A DNA stretch of 64,000 nucleotides from positions 1,364,001 to 1,428,000 of the forward strand of contig CAVWJJ010000002.1 of NCBI GenBank assembly GCA_963755395.1, given 5' to 3'. Shown here one piece after another: positions 50,132 through 61,736 of the stretch. The translations under genes were made by a program, and so were the position numbers. Within the stretch, counting starts at the first letter, position 1. Each line of letters opens with the position of its first letter. Source of the stretch: DAHVFK01 sp963755395. GTDB taxonomy: Bacteria > Pseudomonadota > Gammaproteobacteria > Burkholderiales > SG8-39. The notes under the pieces were generated by a model. The model did not search any database, had not been told where the DNA came from, and worked only from the letters and a program-made list of their open reading frames with translations.

Positions 50132-50893
50132 TCAAGCCTGGACGGAATAGCCCCCGTCGACGGGAATCGCCGCGCCGGTGACGAAGTCGGACGCCGGCGC
50201 GGCGAGAAAAACCGCGATACCGCGGAAGTCGTCGATCACGCCCCAGCGTCCGGCCGGGGTGCGCTTGAGCACGCCGTCGTGCAGGCCTGGTATCTGCGCG
50301 CGCGCCTTCACTGTCAGCTCGGTGTCGATCCAGCCCGGCAGGATGGCGTTGACCTGGATATGGTCGGCGGCCCAGGCCGAGGCGCAGGCCTTGGTGAACT
50401 GCACGATGCCGCCCTTGCTCGCGGCGTAGGCGGGGGCGAAGCTGGCGCCGAAGATCGATAGCATCGAGCCGATGTTGATCACCTTGCCGCGGCCGGCCTG
50501 CTTCAGCAGCGGATAGGCCGCGTGCGAGCACAGAAAGGCGCTGGTGAGGTTGGTGTCGATCACCTCGCGCCACTCGGCGAGCGTCAGCGCCTGCGGCGGC
50601 TTCCTGATGTTGGTGCCGGCGTTGTTGACCAGGATGTCGAGCCGGCCGCAGCGCGCGGCGACCGCCTCGAACAGCGCGTCGACCGACTGCTCATCGCGCA
50701 CGTCCGCCTCGAGTGCGAGCGCGCCGCCTGCGCCAAGCGCCTGCAGCGCCTCGACCGCGGCGGCGGATTTCCCTGCGTTGCGGGCGGCGACGACCACCCG
50801 CGCGCCTGCGCCGGCCAGCCCGCGCGCGAGCCCCAGGCCTATGCCGCCGTTGCCGCCGGTGACGACGGCGACCCGTCCGCTGAGATCGAACAT
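50132..50893 (-). CDS. Short-chain dehydrogenase/reductase
   Basis: The 253-residue SDR has VTGGNGGIGLGLARGLAG (residues 10-27), NNAGTN, a catalytic Ser in INIGSMLSIFG and Y-x3-K as YAASKGG. It ends AIPVDGGYSVQA, typical of 3-oxoacyl-type or sugar-alcohol dehydrogenases. The substrate is unknown. It is last in a five-gene minus-strand run and lies 15 bases after the TAXI gene. Confidence 0.88.
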   Translation of the reverse strand: MFDLSGRVAVVTGGNGGIGLGLARGLAGAGARVVVAARNAGKSAAAVEALQALGAGGALALEADVRDEQSVDALFEAVAARCGRLDILVNNAGTNIRKPPQALTLAEWREVIDTNLTSAFLCSHAAYPLLKQAGRGKVINIGSMLSIFGASFAPAYAASKGGIVQFTKACASAWAADHIQVNAILPGWIDTELTVKARAQIPGLHDGVLKRTPAGRWGVIDDFRGIAVFLAAPASDFVTGAAIPVDGGYSVQA

Positions 50894-50908
50894 CCCTCTG
50901 CTCCGTGG

Positions 50909-52237
50909 CTATGGGTTTGAATCGCGCTGCAGGCGCGCGCGCACCAGGGCGATATGGCTGCGCAGCTCGTACAGCTCATCGGTGTGCGACAGCGGGATCG
51001 TGATGCCGCGCGCCTTGGCTTCCAGCCGGTCGAGTTCGCCGAGCAGCTCCGCGGGCGGCACATCGGCGCGGCCCAGGCGGTCCTCGATCTGGCGCAGCTG
51101 CCGGTACCAGCGGAAGATGCGCGAGCGGATGCGGAACCGGTACACCGGCGGCACCACGCGCGAGAGCGGGATCAGCACCGCGACGATCGAGAACAGCGCC
51201 ACCCACATGCGGTCGATCAGGTTCGCAAGCCAGAACGGCAGGTAGCGCTGCAGCAGCGGCGGGCCGCTACGGTAGTAACGCTCGGCTTCCGGTGCGAGCG
51301 GAAACTCGGTGCTCTGCGGCGAAGGAAAGCGGCCCGCCGGCACGATCCAGCCGGCGCCGCCGTGGATGCGCGCCGCGGCCTGGACGAAGAGCTGCATCAG
51401 CGCCGGGTGCGTGTCCGCGCGCGCGAGCAGCGAGGTGGTGGTCGCGATCAGCGGCACGTCGTGCGACGGCACGTCGTGCGCCAGATCGGCCACGCCGCGC
51501 GGCAGCACGACCGCGCTGAGAAACGGAAAGCGCCGCGCGTAGGCCTCGGCCTGGGGAAACTCCAGCAGCCGCACGCCGGGCGTCTGGAGCAGCATTTGCA
51601 CCATCGCGGCTTCCGGCGCCGAGGTGAACGCGATGAGATCGGTCTCGCCGCCGAGCAGCGCCACCACCGCCGGGGTCAGGTCGAGATAAGTCCCGCGCAG
51701 GCTGTCGCGGTCGATGCCGTTGGCCTCGAGCAGCTTGCGCATCAGCCCCGGCGTGCCGCTGCCGCGCGCGCCGAAGTTCACCCGCAGGCCGCGCAAGGCG
51801 GCGAGGTCGACGATCGGCTTCGGCGTGCGGTAGAAGATCCACAGCGGCTCGAAAAACAGGCTGCCAAGCGACACCAGCGGCACGCCGCCGTGCTCCTCGT
51901 CGGCGACGCGCGCCGCCGCGCTTGAGCCTCCCTTCACGAAGCCGAAGTCTACCGTCTGCTTCGGGTCGCGCAGGTCGCGCAGGTTCTCGAGCGACCCGAG
52001 GGTGGGCAACAGCGTCACCCTGATGCCGTAGCGTTTGAGCTCGGCGGCGTAGCGCGCGCCGAGCTCGGCGTAGCTGCTCTGGTCGGACCCGGTCGCGAGC
52101 ACAACGTGCTTGGGCGGCTGCGGCTTGAGCACGAGGTAGGCACCGGTGAGCAGCGCCAGGGTCAGCAGCAGCAGCGGCCCGGCGGTAGCGACGAGGTCGC
52201 GGAACGAGATCAGCGTATCGCGCAGGAGGCGAGGCAT
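50909..52237 (-). CDS. TAXI-family solute-binding protein, membrane-anchored
   Basis: The 442-residue protein has a helix near the N-terminus (about 20-38), a TAXI-type binding domain (about 42-320, LATGSDQSSYAELGARYAAE, VDFGFVKGG) and a C-terminal helix with a basic cytoplasmic tail (about 335-440). TAXI proteins normally deliver solutes to TRAP permeases, but no TRAP permease gene is nearby and the protein is anchored at both ends. A sensory role in the kinase operon is therefore possible. Confidence 0.85.
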   Translation of the reverse strand: MPRLLRDTLISFRDLVATAGPLLLLTLALLTGAYLVLKPQPPKHVVLATGSDQSSYAELGARYAAELKRYGIRVTLLPTLGSLENLRDLRDPKQTVDFGFVKGGSSAAARVADEEHGGVPLVSLGSLFFEPLWIFYRTPKPIVDLAALRGLRVNFGARGSGTPGLMRKLLEANGIDRDSLRGTYLDLTPAVVALLGGETDLIAFTSAPEAAMVQMLLQTPGVRLLEFPQAEAYARRFPFLSAVVLPRGVADLAHDVPSHDVPLIATTTSLLARADTHPALMQLFVQAAARIHGGAGWIVPAGRFPSPQSTEFPLAPEAERYYRSGPPLLQRYLPFWLANLIDRMWVALFSIVAVLIPLSRVVPPVYRFRIRSRIFRWYRQLRQIEDRLGRADVPPAELLGELDRLEAKARGITIPLSHTDELYELRSHIALVRARLQRDSNP

Positions 52238-52252
52238 GGCGGCGCCGGAAGC

Positions 52253-53362
52253 CTACACCAGCGCGAGCACGAGTGCCGCGACGGCAGCGAGCGCGACGCC
52301 CGCGGCGAGCATCGCCAGCTGCGGGTCCTCGTTCAGGCGCCGGAGCGAAAGCAGCGGCGCGCCGTCCGCGCTGCATCCGGCGGCGGCGAGCGCCGCGAGG
52401 TGCTCGAGCCCGTCGCCGGATTCGAATCGGCGCGACAGGGGCAGACGGCCGGCGGCGGGAGCGGAGACGACGGTTCCTTCGAGCTCGAAATCCAGTGCGG
52501 GCGCGGCCGCCGGCGCGCCGGCGGCCGCCATGCCGGGCTGCTCCAGGCAGGCGCGCAGGTCGGCCGCAAGATCGGCCGCGCTCTGGTAGCGCCTGGCGGG
52601 ATCCTTTTCCAGCGCGCGCGAGACGATCAGATCGAGCATCGGCGGCAGGGCCGGGTTCAACGCGCTGGGCGGCGCAGGCGTCGCGCCCGCGATCTGCAGC
52701 ATGTATTGCTGCACGTCGGGCGCCGAGAACGGCGGCGCGCCCGCCGTCAGCTCGTACAGGATGACGCCGAGGGAGAACACGTCCGAGCGGCCGTCGACGG
52801 CCGCGCCGGTGACCTGCTCGGGCGACATGTACTTGGGCGAGCCAAGCACGGCGCCGACCTGGGTCTCGATGTCGGATGCGCGCATGCGCGCGACGCCGAA
52901 GTCCATCACCTTGGCGCGCCTTGCGCCCACGATCATGATGTTGCCCGGCTTGACGTCCCGGTGCACTACGCCCCGCTCGTGGGCGAATGCGAGGCCGTCG
53001 GCGACCTGCGCCAGGATCTCGAGCACGAACGCCAGCTCGAGACCGCCGCGCTTCATCATGTCGCGCAGCTCGACTCCCTCGAGCAGCTCCATCGCCATGT
53101 AGGCCATGTCGCCCTCGCGCCCGATGTCGTAGATCGTGATCAGGTTGGGGTGGTTAAGGCCGCCGGCGGCTTTCGCTTCCTGGCGGAAGCGCGCCTCGTA
53201 CTCGGCGCGCACCCCGGGGTCGGAGGACATCAGGATGGTCTTGATCGCCACCGTGCGGTTGAGCATCGGGTCCTCGGCGCGGTAGACGACGCCCATCGCG
53301 CCGCGGCCCAGCTCGCCCAGCACGCGGTAACGTCCGATCTGCTCCGGCAGCGGCTCGTCCAT
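52253..53362 (-). CDS. Serine/threonine protein kinase with C-terminal membrane helix
   Basis: The 369-residue protein is a Hanks-type kinase with LGRGAMGVVYRAED (residues 17-30), VAIKTI, HRDVKPGNIMIVGARRAKVMDFGVARM and the SPEQVTGAAVDGRSDVFSLG region, so all catalytic residues look intact. A linker follows, then a membrane helix at the very C-terminus (about 345-369). It lies 15 bases upstream of the TAXI gene and three bases downstream of the PEGA protein gene. Confidence 0.92.
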   Translation of the reverse strand: MDEPLPEQIGRYRVLGELGRGAMGVVYRAEDPMLNRTVAIKTILMSSDPGVRAEYEARFRQEAKAAGGLNHPNLITIYDIGREGDMAYMAMELLEGVELRDMMKRGGLELAFVLEILAQVADGLAFAHERGVVHRDVKPGNIMIVGARRAKVMDFGVARMRASDIETQVGAVLGSPKYMSPEQVTGAAVDGRSDVFSLGVILYELTAGAPPFSAPDVQQYMLQIAGATPAPPSALNPALPPMLDLIVSRALEKDPARRYQSAADLAADLRACLEQPGMAAAGAPAAAPALDFELEGTVVSAPAAGRLPLSRRFESGDGLEHLAALAAAGCSADGAPLLSLRRLNEDPQLAMLAAGVALAAVAALVLALV

Positions 53363-53365
53363 GCC

Positions 53366-54310
53366 CTAGAAGCCCATCTTGCGTTTCACGTTCTCGAAAT
53401 CGCTCCTGATGTTCTTGCCCCAGTCGACCTCTTCCTTCCTCTCCTCCTTCCTGGGTTCGGGTTTGATATCCTTCTTCGCCTCCTTCCTGGGCTCCCGCTT
53501 CGGCTTCCGGTGCGGCGGCGCGGGCGGCGGCCTGGGCGCGACGAACTCGTGCCGAATCGTCATCTGCTCGGCCGAGGCGAGGGTCACCTCGAGCTGCAGC
53601 GGCGCGAAGGCGCCGTTGCGCACCTCGAGCGTGTGCGGCCCGGGGGCGACTTCGATCTGCATCAGCGGCGGCGTCGGGCCCTTCATCTTGCCGTCGACGT
53701 AGACTTCGCCGTGCGGCTTGATCTCGAACTGCAGCAACGCCGGCTTGACCGGGGGCGCGGGCAGCGGGCGCAGCGCGCGCGCCGCGGCGCCGAGCGCGAC
53801 CAGAACGCTCGCGGCGGCCGCGAACAGGGTCATGCGCCAGCGCCGCTGCGCCCGCGCCGCGCCGGCCGCCGCGGTCGAAGCGTCGAGTGCCGCGCGAAAG
53901 CGGGACGAAGCGAGAAGCGCGCCTGGTTCGGCCTGCTCGGCGAGCGCGAGCGCGCCGTCGAGGCCGTCGCCCTCGAGGCAGGAGCCGCGCTGCGCGTCCT
54001 CGACGCCGGCCAGCGGGCCGTAGTCGAGGCCGACGCGCAGCGGCAGCTCTCCGGCCGCTGCGCGTGCGCGCTCGGCGAGCGCCATCGCCGCAACGGGGCC
54101 CTCCAGCACCGCCACCGCGAGCGCGTCGTCGGCATCGAGCACGATCCGGTGGGCGGCGGCGAGCGGCTGCAGCGCTACGCCTGTGAGCGCCTCGAGCTGG
54201 GCGTGCAGGCTGGCCTGCTCCCCCGCGCGCCTGTGCGCGAAATCCGCCATGCCCAGTACCACCACGCTCGCCAGCACCGACGCGGGCGCGCCGTCGTTCG
54301 TCTGCATCAT
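53366..54310 (-). CDS. Cyclase-homology and PEGA-domain membrane protein
   Basis: The 314-residue protein has an N-terminal domain (about 12-150) like a class III adenylyl cyclase but with weak catalytic positions (VVVLGMADF at the metal-binding segment, LPLRVGLDYGPLAGV, LDGALALAEQAEPGALL). A helix follows (about 160-180), then a PEGA-like domain with HGEVYVDGKMKGPTPPLMQI and a long Lys/Glu-rich tail (about 275-305). It probably senses rather than makes cAMP, and may be a substrate or partner of the adjacent kinase. Confidence 0.7.
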   Translation of the reverse strand: MMQTNDGAPASVLASVVVLGMADFAHRRAGEQASLHAQLEALTGVALQPLAAAHRIVLDADDALAVAVLEGPVAAMALAERARAAAGELPLRVGLDYGPLAGVEDAQRGSCLEGDGLDGALALAEQAEPGALLASSRFRAALDASTAAAGAARAQRRWRMTLFAAAASVLVALGAAARALRPLPAPPVKPALLQFEIKPHGEVYVDGKMKGPTPPLMQIEVAPGPHTLEVRNGAFAPLQLEVTLASAEQMTIRHEFVAPRPPPAPPHRKPKREPRKEAKKDIKPEPRKEERKEEVDWGKNIRSDFENVKRKMGF

Positions 54311-54321
54311 GCGCGGATTAT

Positions 54322-55017
54322 CTATCGGTCGAGCTCGGAGTAGTGGCGGAATATCCCGGATTCGTTGAACGGGATGCGCCGCGGCGAGGCGAGGTAGGCG
54401 GCGATGCGCGGGCGCACCGCGACGCGGTCGTGCAGCGCCGCAGTCCAGGCCCGGCGGCGCTCCAGCTTCGTCATCGCGCGCGGGAAGGCGTAGCGCAGCC
54501 CGGCGATCATCTGGAACAGCGACAGATCGACGTAAGTGATCCGCGCGCGCTGCTTTTGCGCGGCGAGCGCGCCGAAGTAATCGAGGAACTTCGGCAGCCG
54601 GTTTATCCTGAAGTCCTCCGCGCGGCGCTTCGCCTCGCGCTTTTGCTGCTCGTAGTACAGGCCGCTGCCGATCGGATGGTGCACGTCGTGCACCTCGACC
54701 ACCCAGTCCGCGATGGTGAGCTGGAGCTGGTGCAGCCACAGGCGGGCGGCCTCGCTCCCGGGCGCGAGGCCCAGGCGCGGTCCGAGATAGAGCAGGATGT
54801 TCGCGGTCTGCGCGATGAGCCGCTTGCCCGCGGCGAGAAAGGGCGGCGCGAACGGTGGCTGCGCGAGGGAGCGGCCCTCCATCAGGCGCATCATGCGCGC
54901 CATGCCGCCCGGCCTGCGCGCGACGTCGACGTAGTCGGCGCCGGCGTCCTCGAGCGCGAGGCGCACGAACTCGCCGCGGCCCTGGATCGACGGCCAGTAG
55001 TAAAGCAGATAACGCAT
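54322..55017 (-). CDS. Glutathione S-transferase-like protein
   Basis: The 231-residue protein has a thioredoxin-like N-terminus (MRYLLYYWPSIQGRGEFVRL, with a QGRGEFVRLALEDAG signature of sigma/alpha-type GSTs) and an all-helical C-terminal domain. ATG 55017 begins the homology, although the frame is open upstream. It is first in the operon with the PEGA protein, kinase, TAXI and SDR genes, with 11 bases to the next. The role could be detoxification. Confidence 0.82.
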   Translation of the reverse strand: MRYLLYYWPSIQGRGEFVRLALEDAGADYVDVARRPGGMARMMRLMEGRSLAQPPFAPPFLAAGKRLIAQTANILLYLGPRLGLAPGSEAARLWLHQLQLTIADWVVEVHDVHHPIGSGLYYEQQKREAKRRAEDFRINRLPKFLDYFGALAAQKQRARITYVDLSLFQMIAGLRYAFPRAMTKLERRRAWTAALHDRVAVRPRIAAYLASPRRIPFNESGIFRHYSELDR

Positions 55018-55066
55018 CGGTGATCCCGCTAGCGCGAAACTCGAATCATAATCGCTCGCGCGTCGG

Positions 55067-55078
55067 TAAACTGAGTCC
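55067..55078 (+). promoter_or_regulatory. -10-like hexamer six bases before the amidase ATG
   Basis: TAAACT is followed by GAGTCC and the ATG. The spacing matches the other leaderless-type starts in this window. Confidence 0.35.
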
Positions 55079-56407
55079 ATGCCCCCCGAATTGACACCCG
55101 TTCACATCCTCTGCGGCGCGCTCGCCCGCAGCGAGCTCAGCTCGGCAGCGCTGGTCGAGAGCCTGCTCGAGCGCATCGCACGCGAGGACGCGAAGCTGCA
55201 CGCCTTCGTCTCGGTCTACGCCGACGATGCGCGGACTGCGGCGGCCGCGGCCGACGCCGCGCGCGGCGCCGGCCACGCGGTGGGCCCGCTGCACGGCATC
55301 CCGGTCGCGGTGAAGGACATCGTCGACATCGAAGGCCGCGTTACCACCGGCGGCTCGAAGGTGTGGGATAAGCGCGTCTCGCCCGTCACCGCGACGCTGG
55401 TGCGGCGCATGCTCGCCGCCGGCATGATCGTGCTCGGCAAGACGCACTCGGTCGAGTTCGCGATGGGCAGCTTCGGCACCAATCGCCACATGGGGACGCC
55501 ATGGAACCCGCGCGACCGGTCGACGCACCGCGCGCCGGGCGGCTCGAGCTCGGGCACTGGCGTCGCGGTCGCGGCTGGCATGGCGCCCTGGGGCATCGGC
55601 ACCGATACCGGCGGCTCGGTGCGCATTCCCTCGTCCTGGTGCGGGATCACGGGCCTGAAGACGACCATCGGCCGCGTCAGCTGCCACGGCGTGCTGCCGC
55701 TCAGCACCACGCTCGACACGCCGGGCCCGATGGCACGCTCGGTGGAGGACGCGGCGCTGCTGTACCACGTGCTGTCTGGCGACGACGCGTCGCCGCGGCT
55801 CAAGGCGGGCGTGCGCGGACTGCGCCTGGCGCGCATGCCGGCAGTCGAGCGCAAAGGCTGCGAGCCCGAGGTGCTCGCCGCCTACGACGCTTCGCTCGAG
55901 CGGCTGGCGGGGCTCGGCGCGACGATCGTCGACGTGCCGCTGCCGCGCGCCTTCGCCGAGATGGGCGCGGTGGTGGGGCGCATCATCGGCGCCGAGGGCT
56001 ATTCCTTCGTCGGCGAGCTGGTGGACGACCCGTCGCTGCCGGTCGACGACGACGTCCGCCCGCGCATCCAGCTGGGCCGCGGCATGAGCGCCGAGGACTA
56101 CCTGCTGACGCTGCGCGAAAAGGACCGCATCATGCGCGAATTCGAGGCGGCGCTGGCCGAGGTCGACGCGCTGCTCACGCCGACCACCGCGACCGTCGCG
56201 CCGCCGATCGCGGCGATCGACCAGTCAGGCACCGCCGCCGGCTTCACGCGGCCTTTCAACCTGATCGAGTGGTGCGCACTCGCGCTACCCAACGGCAGCG
56301 GCGCAGCGGGGATGCCGACTTCGCTCCAGATCGCCTGCCGCGGCAACGACGAGGCGACGGCGCTGCGCATCGGCTGGGCCTGCGAGCAGGCCGGGGCGCG
56401 CGGCTAG
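55079..56407 (+). CDS. Amidase (amidase signature family)
   Basis: The 442-residue enzyme has the Ser-Ser-Lys amidase signature: K79 in IPVAVKDIVD, the GGSSSGTGVAVAAG loop (residues 154-167) with the bridging serine, and S180 in GTDTGGSVRIPSS as nucleophile. It cleaves amide bonds; the substrate may be an aryl or aliphatic amide or an indoleacetamide-like compound. The length and C-terminal GLPTSLQI-like region are normal. It is divergent from the GST operon. Confidence 0.9.
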   Translation: MPPELTPVHILCGALARSELSSAALVESLLERIAREDAKLHAFVSVYADDARTAAAAADAARGAGHAVGPLHGIPVAVKDIVDIEGRVTTGGSKVWDKRVSPVTATLVRRMLAAGMIVLGKTHSVEFAMGSFGTNRHMGTPWNPRDRSTHRAPGGSSSGTGVAVAAGMAPWGIGTDTGGSVRIPSSWCGITGLKTTIGRVSCHGVLPLSTTLDTPGPMARSVEDAALLYHVLSGDDASPRLKAGVRGLRLARMPAVERKGCEPEVLAAYDASLERLAGLGATIVDVPLPRAFAEMGAVVGRIIGAEGYSFVGELVDDPSLPVDDDVRPRIQLGRGMSAEDYLLTLREKDRIMREFEAALAEVDALLTPTTATVAPPIAAIDQSGTAAGFTRPFNLIEWCALALPNGSGAAGMPTSLQIACRGNDEATALRIGWACEQAGARG

Positions 56408-56649
56408 CGCTTGTGCGCCTGGAGCGCGCGGTAGATATCGTCCTTGATCCGCAGGCGCTGCTTCTTCATTTGCTCGATTTCGATGTCCTGGTAAGGCTTG
56501 TCGTTCTCCTCGATGTCGACGATGGCGCTGTTCACCCTGTCGTACTGCTCGAACAGGTTGCCGAGCTTCGGGTCGTGCGCCCTGAGATCGTGCATCAGGC
56601 CGGAGAACTCGGGAAACTCGTGGTCGAGATCGTGGGGCAGTATCTGCAT
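56404..56649 (-). CDS. YdcH/DUF465-family protein
   Basis: The 81-residue helical protein matches the YdcH/DUF465 family: LMHDLRAHDPKLGNLFEQYD and DIEIEQMKKQRLRIKDDIYRAL. It is small, charged and probably cytoplasmic; function is unknown. It lies between the amidase, whose end it overlaps by four bases, and the M48 peptidase. Confidence 0.85.
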   Translation of the reverse strand: MQILPHDLDHEFPEFSGLMHDLRAHDPKLGNLFEQYDRVNSAIVDIEENDKPYQDIEIEQMKKQRLRIKDDIYRALQAHKR

Positions 56650-56696
56650 GGGATTGCCTCCGGCGGGATACCGGAAGTATGCCCCGCCTGCGCCGA

Positions 56697-57464
56697 CTAC
56701 TTCAAGCCTCTGGCTCGCGCCTCGGCGTACAGGCGCTGCGCGCTTTCCAGCATGGTGCGCGCCTGCTGCATGCGCTGCGCCGCGGTCGGATGGGTGGCAA
56801 AGATCGAGTCGCTGCTGTCGCCCAGCTTGGCCAGCAGGGAGAGCATCGCCTCTGGCCGGAACCCTGCTTGCGCGCCCAGCACGAAGCCCATGTAGTCGGC
56901 TTCGAGCTCCTGCTGCACCGAGAGCTGATGCATGCTAAGCATGAGCGGAATGCTTTCGGAGAGCTCGTGCCTGAGGTCGGCATAGTCACGCCTCAGGCCG
57001 TTGTCGGCAAAGTAGCGCGCGGCGGAAGCGAACTCGCGCGTGTGCTGGGCCAGCACGTGCGCCATCTCGTGCGCGAGCAGGTAGGCGAGCTCGTCGTCGC
57101 TCAGGGCGAGCCGGTGCACGAAGTCGGCCGACAGCAGGAGCTTGCCGCCGGCCATGGCCGAGGCGTTCTCGTCGCACCCGCGGCAGGCGTGGATCTCCCA
57201 CTGCAGGCTCGCGGCCGCGGGCCGCTCGTAAACTGCCGCGCGCAGCAGGCGCGGCACGATGCGTTGCAGTCGCGCCTTGAGCGCAGGGTCTGGGTCGAGC
57301 CTGCCGGCCAGCGCGAGCGTGCGCAGGCGCGCGCCGTAGGCGTGCGCGGCGAGGCTGTTTACTTCGGCCGCGCTGAAGGCGAAGTCGTTGCGGAACTCGA
57401 GCACGCGCTGCCCGGCGGCAAGGCCGGGCAGGGTCAGAAGGATCACGGCGAGAAGACTTTTCAA
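56697..57464 (-). CDS. M48-family metallopeptidase, exported
   Basis: The 255-residue protein has a signal peptide (about 1-18) and the zinc motif AHEMAH (H132, E133, H136), with a third ligand in the QQELEADYMGFVLGAQAG segment. M48 peptidases of this kind (Oma1/BepA-like) act in envelope quality control. The start is a TTG, the only start that yields the signal peptide in frame, because a TGA precedes it. Upstream is an AT-rich gap. Confidence 0.85.
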   Translation of the reverse strand: MKSLLAVILLTLPGLAAGQRVLEFRNDFAFSAAEVNSLAAHAYGARLRTLALAGRLDPDPALKARLQRIVPRLLRAAVYERPAAASLQWEIHACRGCDENASAMAGGKLLLSADFVHRLALSDDELAYLLAHEMAHVLAQHTREFASAARYFADNGLRRDYADLRHELSESIPLMLSMHQLSVQQELEADYMGFVLGAQAGFRPEAMLSLLAKLGDSSDSIFATHPTAAQRMQQARTMLESAQRLYAEARARGLK

Positions 57465-57554
57465 GCCTCACCCCCGGATGCTGGAAGTTACTTCATTTCA
57501 ACTATGAATAGAATTTCCCAACTAATTGATCCTACATAAGGAAATTTTTCACGG

Positions 57555-59207
<1,653 letters not shown>

Positions 59208-59285
59208 TCGCGGCCTCCTCTCGCTTGCGCCTCCCGCGCCGATGCTACCCTAGAATAATCCGCGGGGCATCGACCGGAGCGCGCA

Positions 59286-60365
<1,080 letters not shown>

Positions 60366-60477
60366 GCACCGATGTCAAACACCTACGTCAAATTCCATTA
60401 AACCCCTTGCGCCGGAGCCGCCCGCGGCGCAAATATGGCAAGCAGTCCTCAATGGACCGCGCGGTCGGGGGGCGCAG

Positions 60478-60768
60478 ATGGCAACGAGCGACAAGGTCTA
60501 CCGGCGCACCGAGGCCGGACTCAAAGCCTGGCAAAACGAGAATCCCGGCCTGTCGGCCGAATGCCGGCGCATCCTGGGCCTGGTCGTCGACGAAACCCAC
60601 TCCGATTCGATCCGCGGCGGCCTGCGGCGCTACAGCGACGCGCAGATCGACAACTGGCTGGCGCAGCTGGAGACTTTGCGCCTGCTCGAATCCTCGCCCG
60701 TCGCCGCCGATCGCGACCTCGATTTCACCGCCAACTTCAAGATTTCGGAGTTGCTCGGCAAGCACTAG
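60478..60768 (+). CDS. Small hypothetical protein
   Basis: The 96-residue protein is hydrophilic and helical (KVYRRTEAGLKAWQNENPGL and RRYSDAQIDNWLAQLETLRL). I do not recognise a family. Start ATG 60478 follows a GGGGGG stretch. It lies about 110 bases after hppD and converges with the CinA gene. Confidence 0.65.
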   Translation: MATSDKVYRRTEAGLKAWQNENPGLSAECRRILGLVVDETHSDSIRGGLRRYSDAQIDNWLAQLETLRLLESSPVAADRDLDFTANFKISELLGKH

Positions 60769-61256
60769 CCGCCCGCCTCGCGCAGGCATCGCTGCAGCAG
60801 CTCGATGGCACGCTGCGCGAAGGCCCACATGTTCGCCTCGCGCGCGTCGCGCCCCGTTTCCAGCGTCACCGCCGCGTCCACCGGCCCGCTGACCGCGATG
60901 CACGCGTGTCCCGGCGCGTCGCCGTAGCGGTTTGCGCTCGGGCCGCTCGCGCCGGTCTCCGCCAGGCCCCAGCTCGCGCCGAGCTCCTCGCGCACGCGGA
61001 GCGCCACGAGCCGCGCATAAGGCTCGGTCGCCGAGCGCAGGCCTTTCATCTGTTCGTTGCTGATGCCCAGCAGCGCTTCGCGCCCGGCGCGGGTGTAGAC
61101 GATCAGGCCGCCGAGATAGTAGGCGGAGGCGCCTGGAACGGCGACCAGCGACGCGTTGATCAGGCCGCCGGCGGAGGACTCTGCGATCGCAAGGGTCTGC
61201 TTGCGCGACTTGAGCAGTTCGCCGACGGCGCTGCCCAGGGCGGTGAGCGATTGCAT
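60765..61256 (-). CDS. CinA/PncC-like protein with altered catalytic positions
   Basis: The 163-residue protein matches the CinA C-terminal (nicotinamide-nucleotide amidase, PncC) family: LAIAESSAGGLINASLVAVP near residue 21, GLIVYTRAGREALLGI and SGPSANRYGDAPGHACIAV. At the usual AESCTGG it has AESSAGG, and the usual YSNEAK is YTRAGR, so the lysine is Arg. It may have lost deamidase activity. ATG 61256 starts the homology. Confidence 0.78.
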   Translation of the reverse strand: MQSLTALGSAVGELLKSRKQTLAIAESSAGGLINASLVAVPGASAYYLGGLIVYTRAGREALLGISNEQMKGLRSATEPYARLVALRVREELGASWGLAETGASGPSANRYGDAPGHACIAVSGPVDAAVTLETGRDAREANMWAFAQRAIELLQRCLREAGG

Positions 61257-61335
61257 GCTGTACCTCGGCAAAAGTTGTTCGGAATGCGGCAAAAAGGTCT
61301 AGAGTAGCTGCAAGCTGGCTGAAGGGGGAAGGGCG

Positions 61336-61524
61336 ATGGATGCGCGCGACGACAAGTTGACGCGTTCGGCATTTTGGTGCGGGGTCTTGGAATGCGACGC
61401 GCGGCCCGTCGCGGCCGGCGCCGAGGTGCGCACCGTCAGGGGCGCGTATACCGCATGCCGCCCGCCCGAGCCAAAGCGCGCGGGCAGAGCACCCAAGCGG
61501 ACGTCATGGCCGAGGCGCACGTGA
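61336..61524 (+). CDS. Small hypothetical ORF with strong ribosome-binding site
   Basis: A 62-residue frame starts at an ATG preceded by GGGGGAAGGG. It has two cysteines in a WCGVLEC segment and no known relation. Its end overlaps the next small gene in another frame, so either or both may be real. The first half of this 249-base gap between divergent genes probably holds the promoters. Confidence 0.3.
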   Translation: MDARDDKLTRSAFWCGVLECDARPVAAGAEVRTVRGAYTACRPPEPKRAGRAPKRTSWPRRT

Positions 61525-61736
61525 GCAAAGCGAACAAGGGCAAGGCGCGGCAGACCGAGTCTTCCGCCGAATACTTCCGCCGCTCGCGGCCCAAGTTCCT
61601 CGACTGGGAGCCGCCGACGGAGGAGCAACGGCTGCAGGAAGTGAAGGAGCGGCGGGAAGCGAAGCAGCGCGAGCTCGAGAAAGTCACGCGCCTGGAGAAG
61701 GAAAGGCAGGCGGCGAAGAAGGCCGCGCGCAAGTAG
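61506..61736 (+). CDS. Small basic, Lys/Glu-rich hypothetical protein
   Basis: The 76-residue protein is highly charged and helical (EEQRLQEVKERREAKQRELEKV, ending AAKKAARK). No family is recognised. An upstream in-frame ATG at 61455 would add 17 residues; the homologous-looking part begins after 61506, so that start is used. Its end overlaps the convergent membrane-protein gene by 53 bases. Confidence 0.5.
   Translation: MAEAHVSKANKGKARQTESSAEYFRRSRPKFLDWEPPTEEQRLQEVKERREAKQRELEKVTRLEKERQAAKKAARK

Noticed and set aside
50132..55017. Kinase/TAXI operon as an antiphage system
   Set aside because: No nuclease, toxin or known defence domain is present in the operon or beside it.
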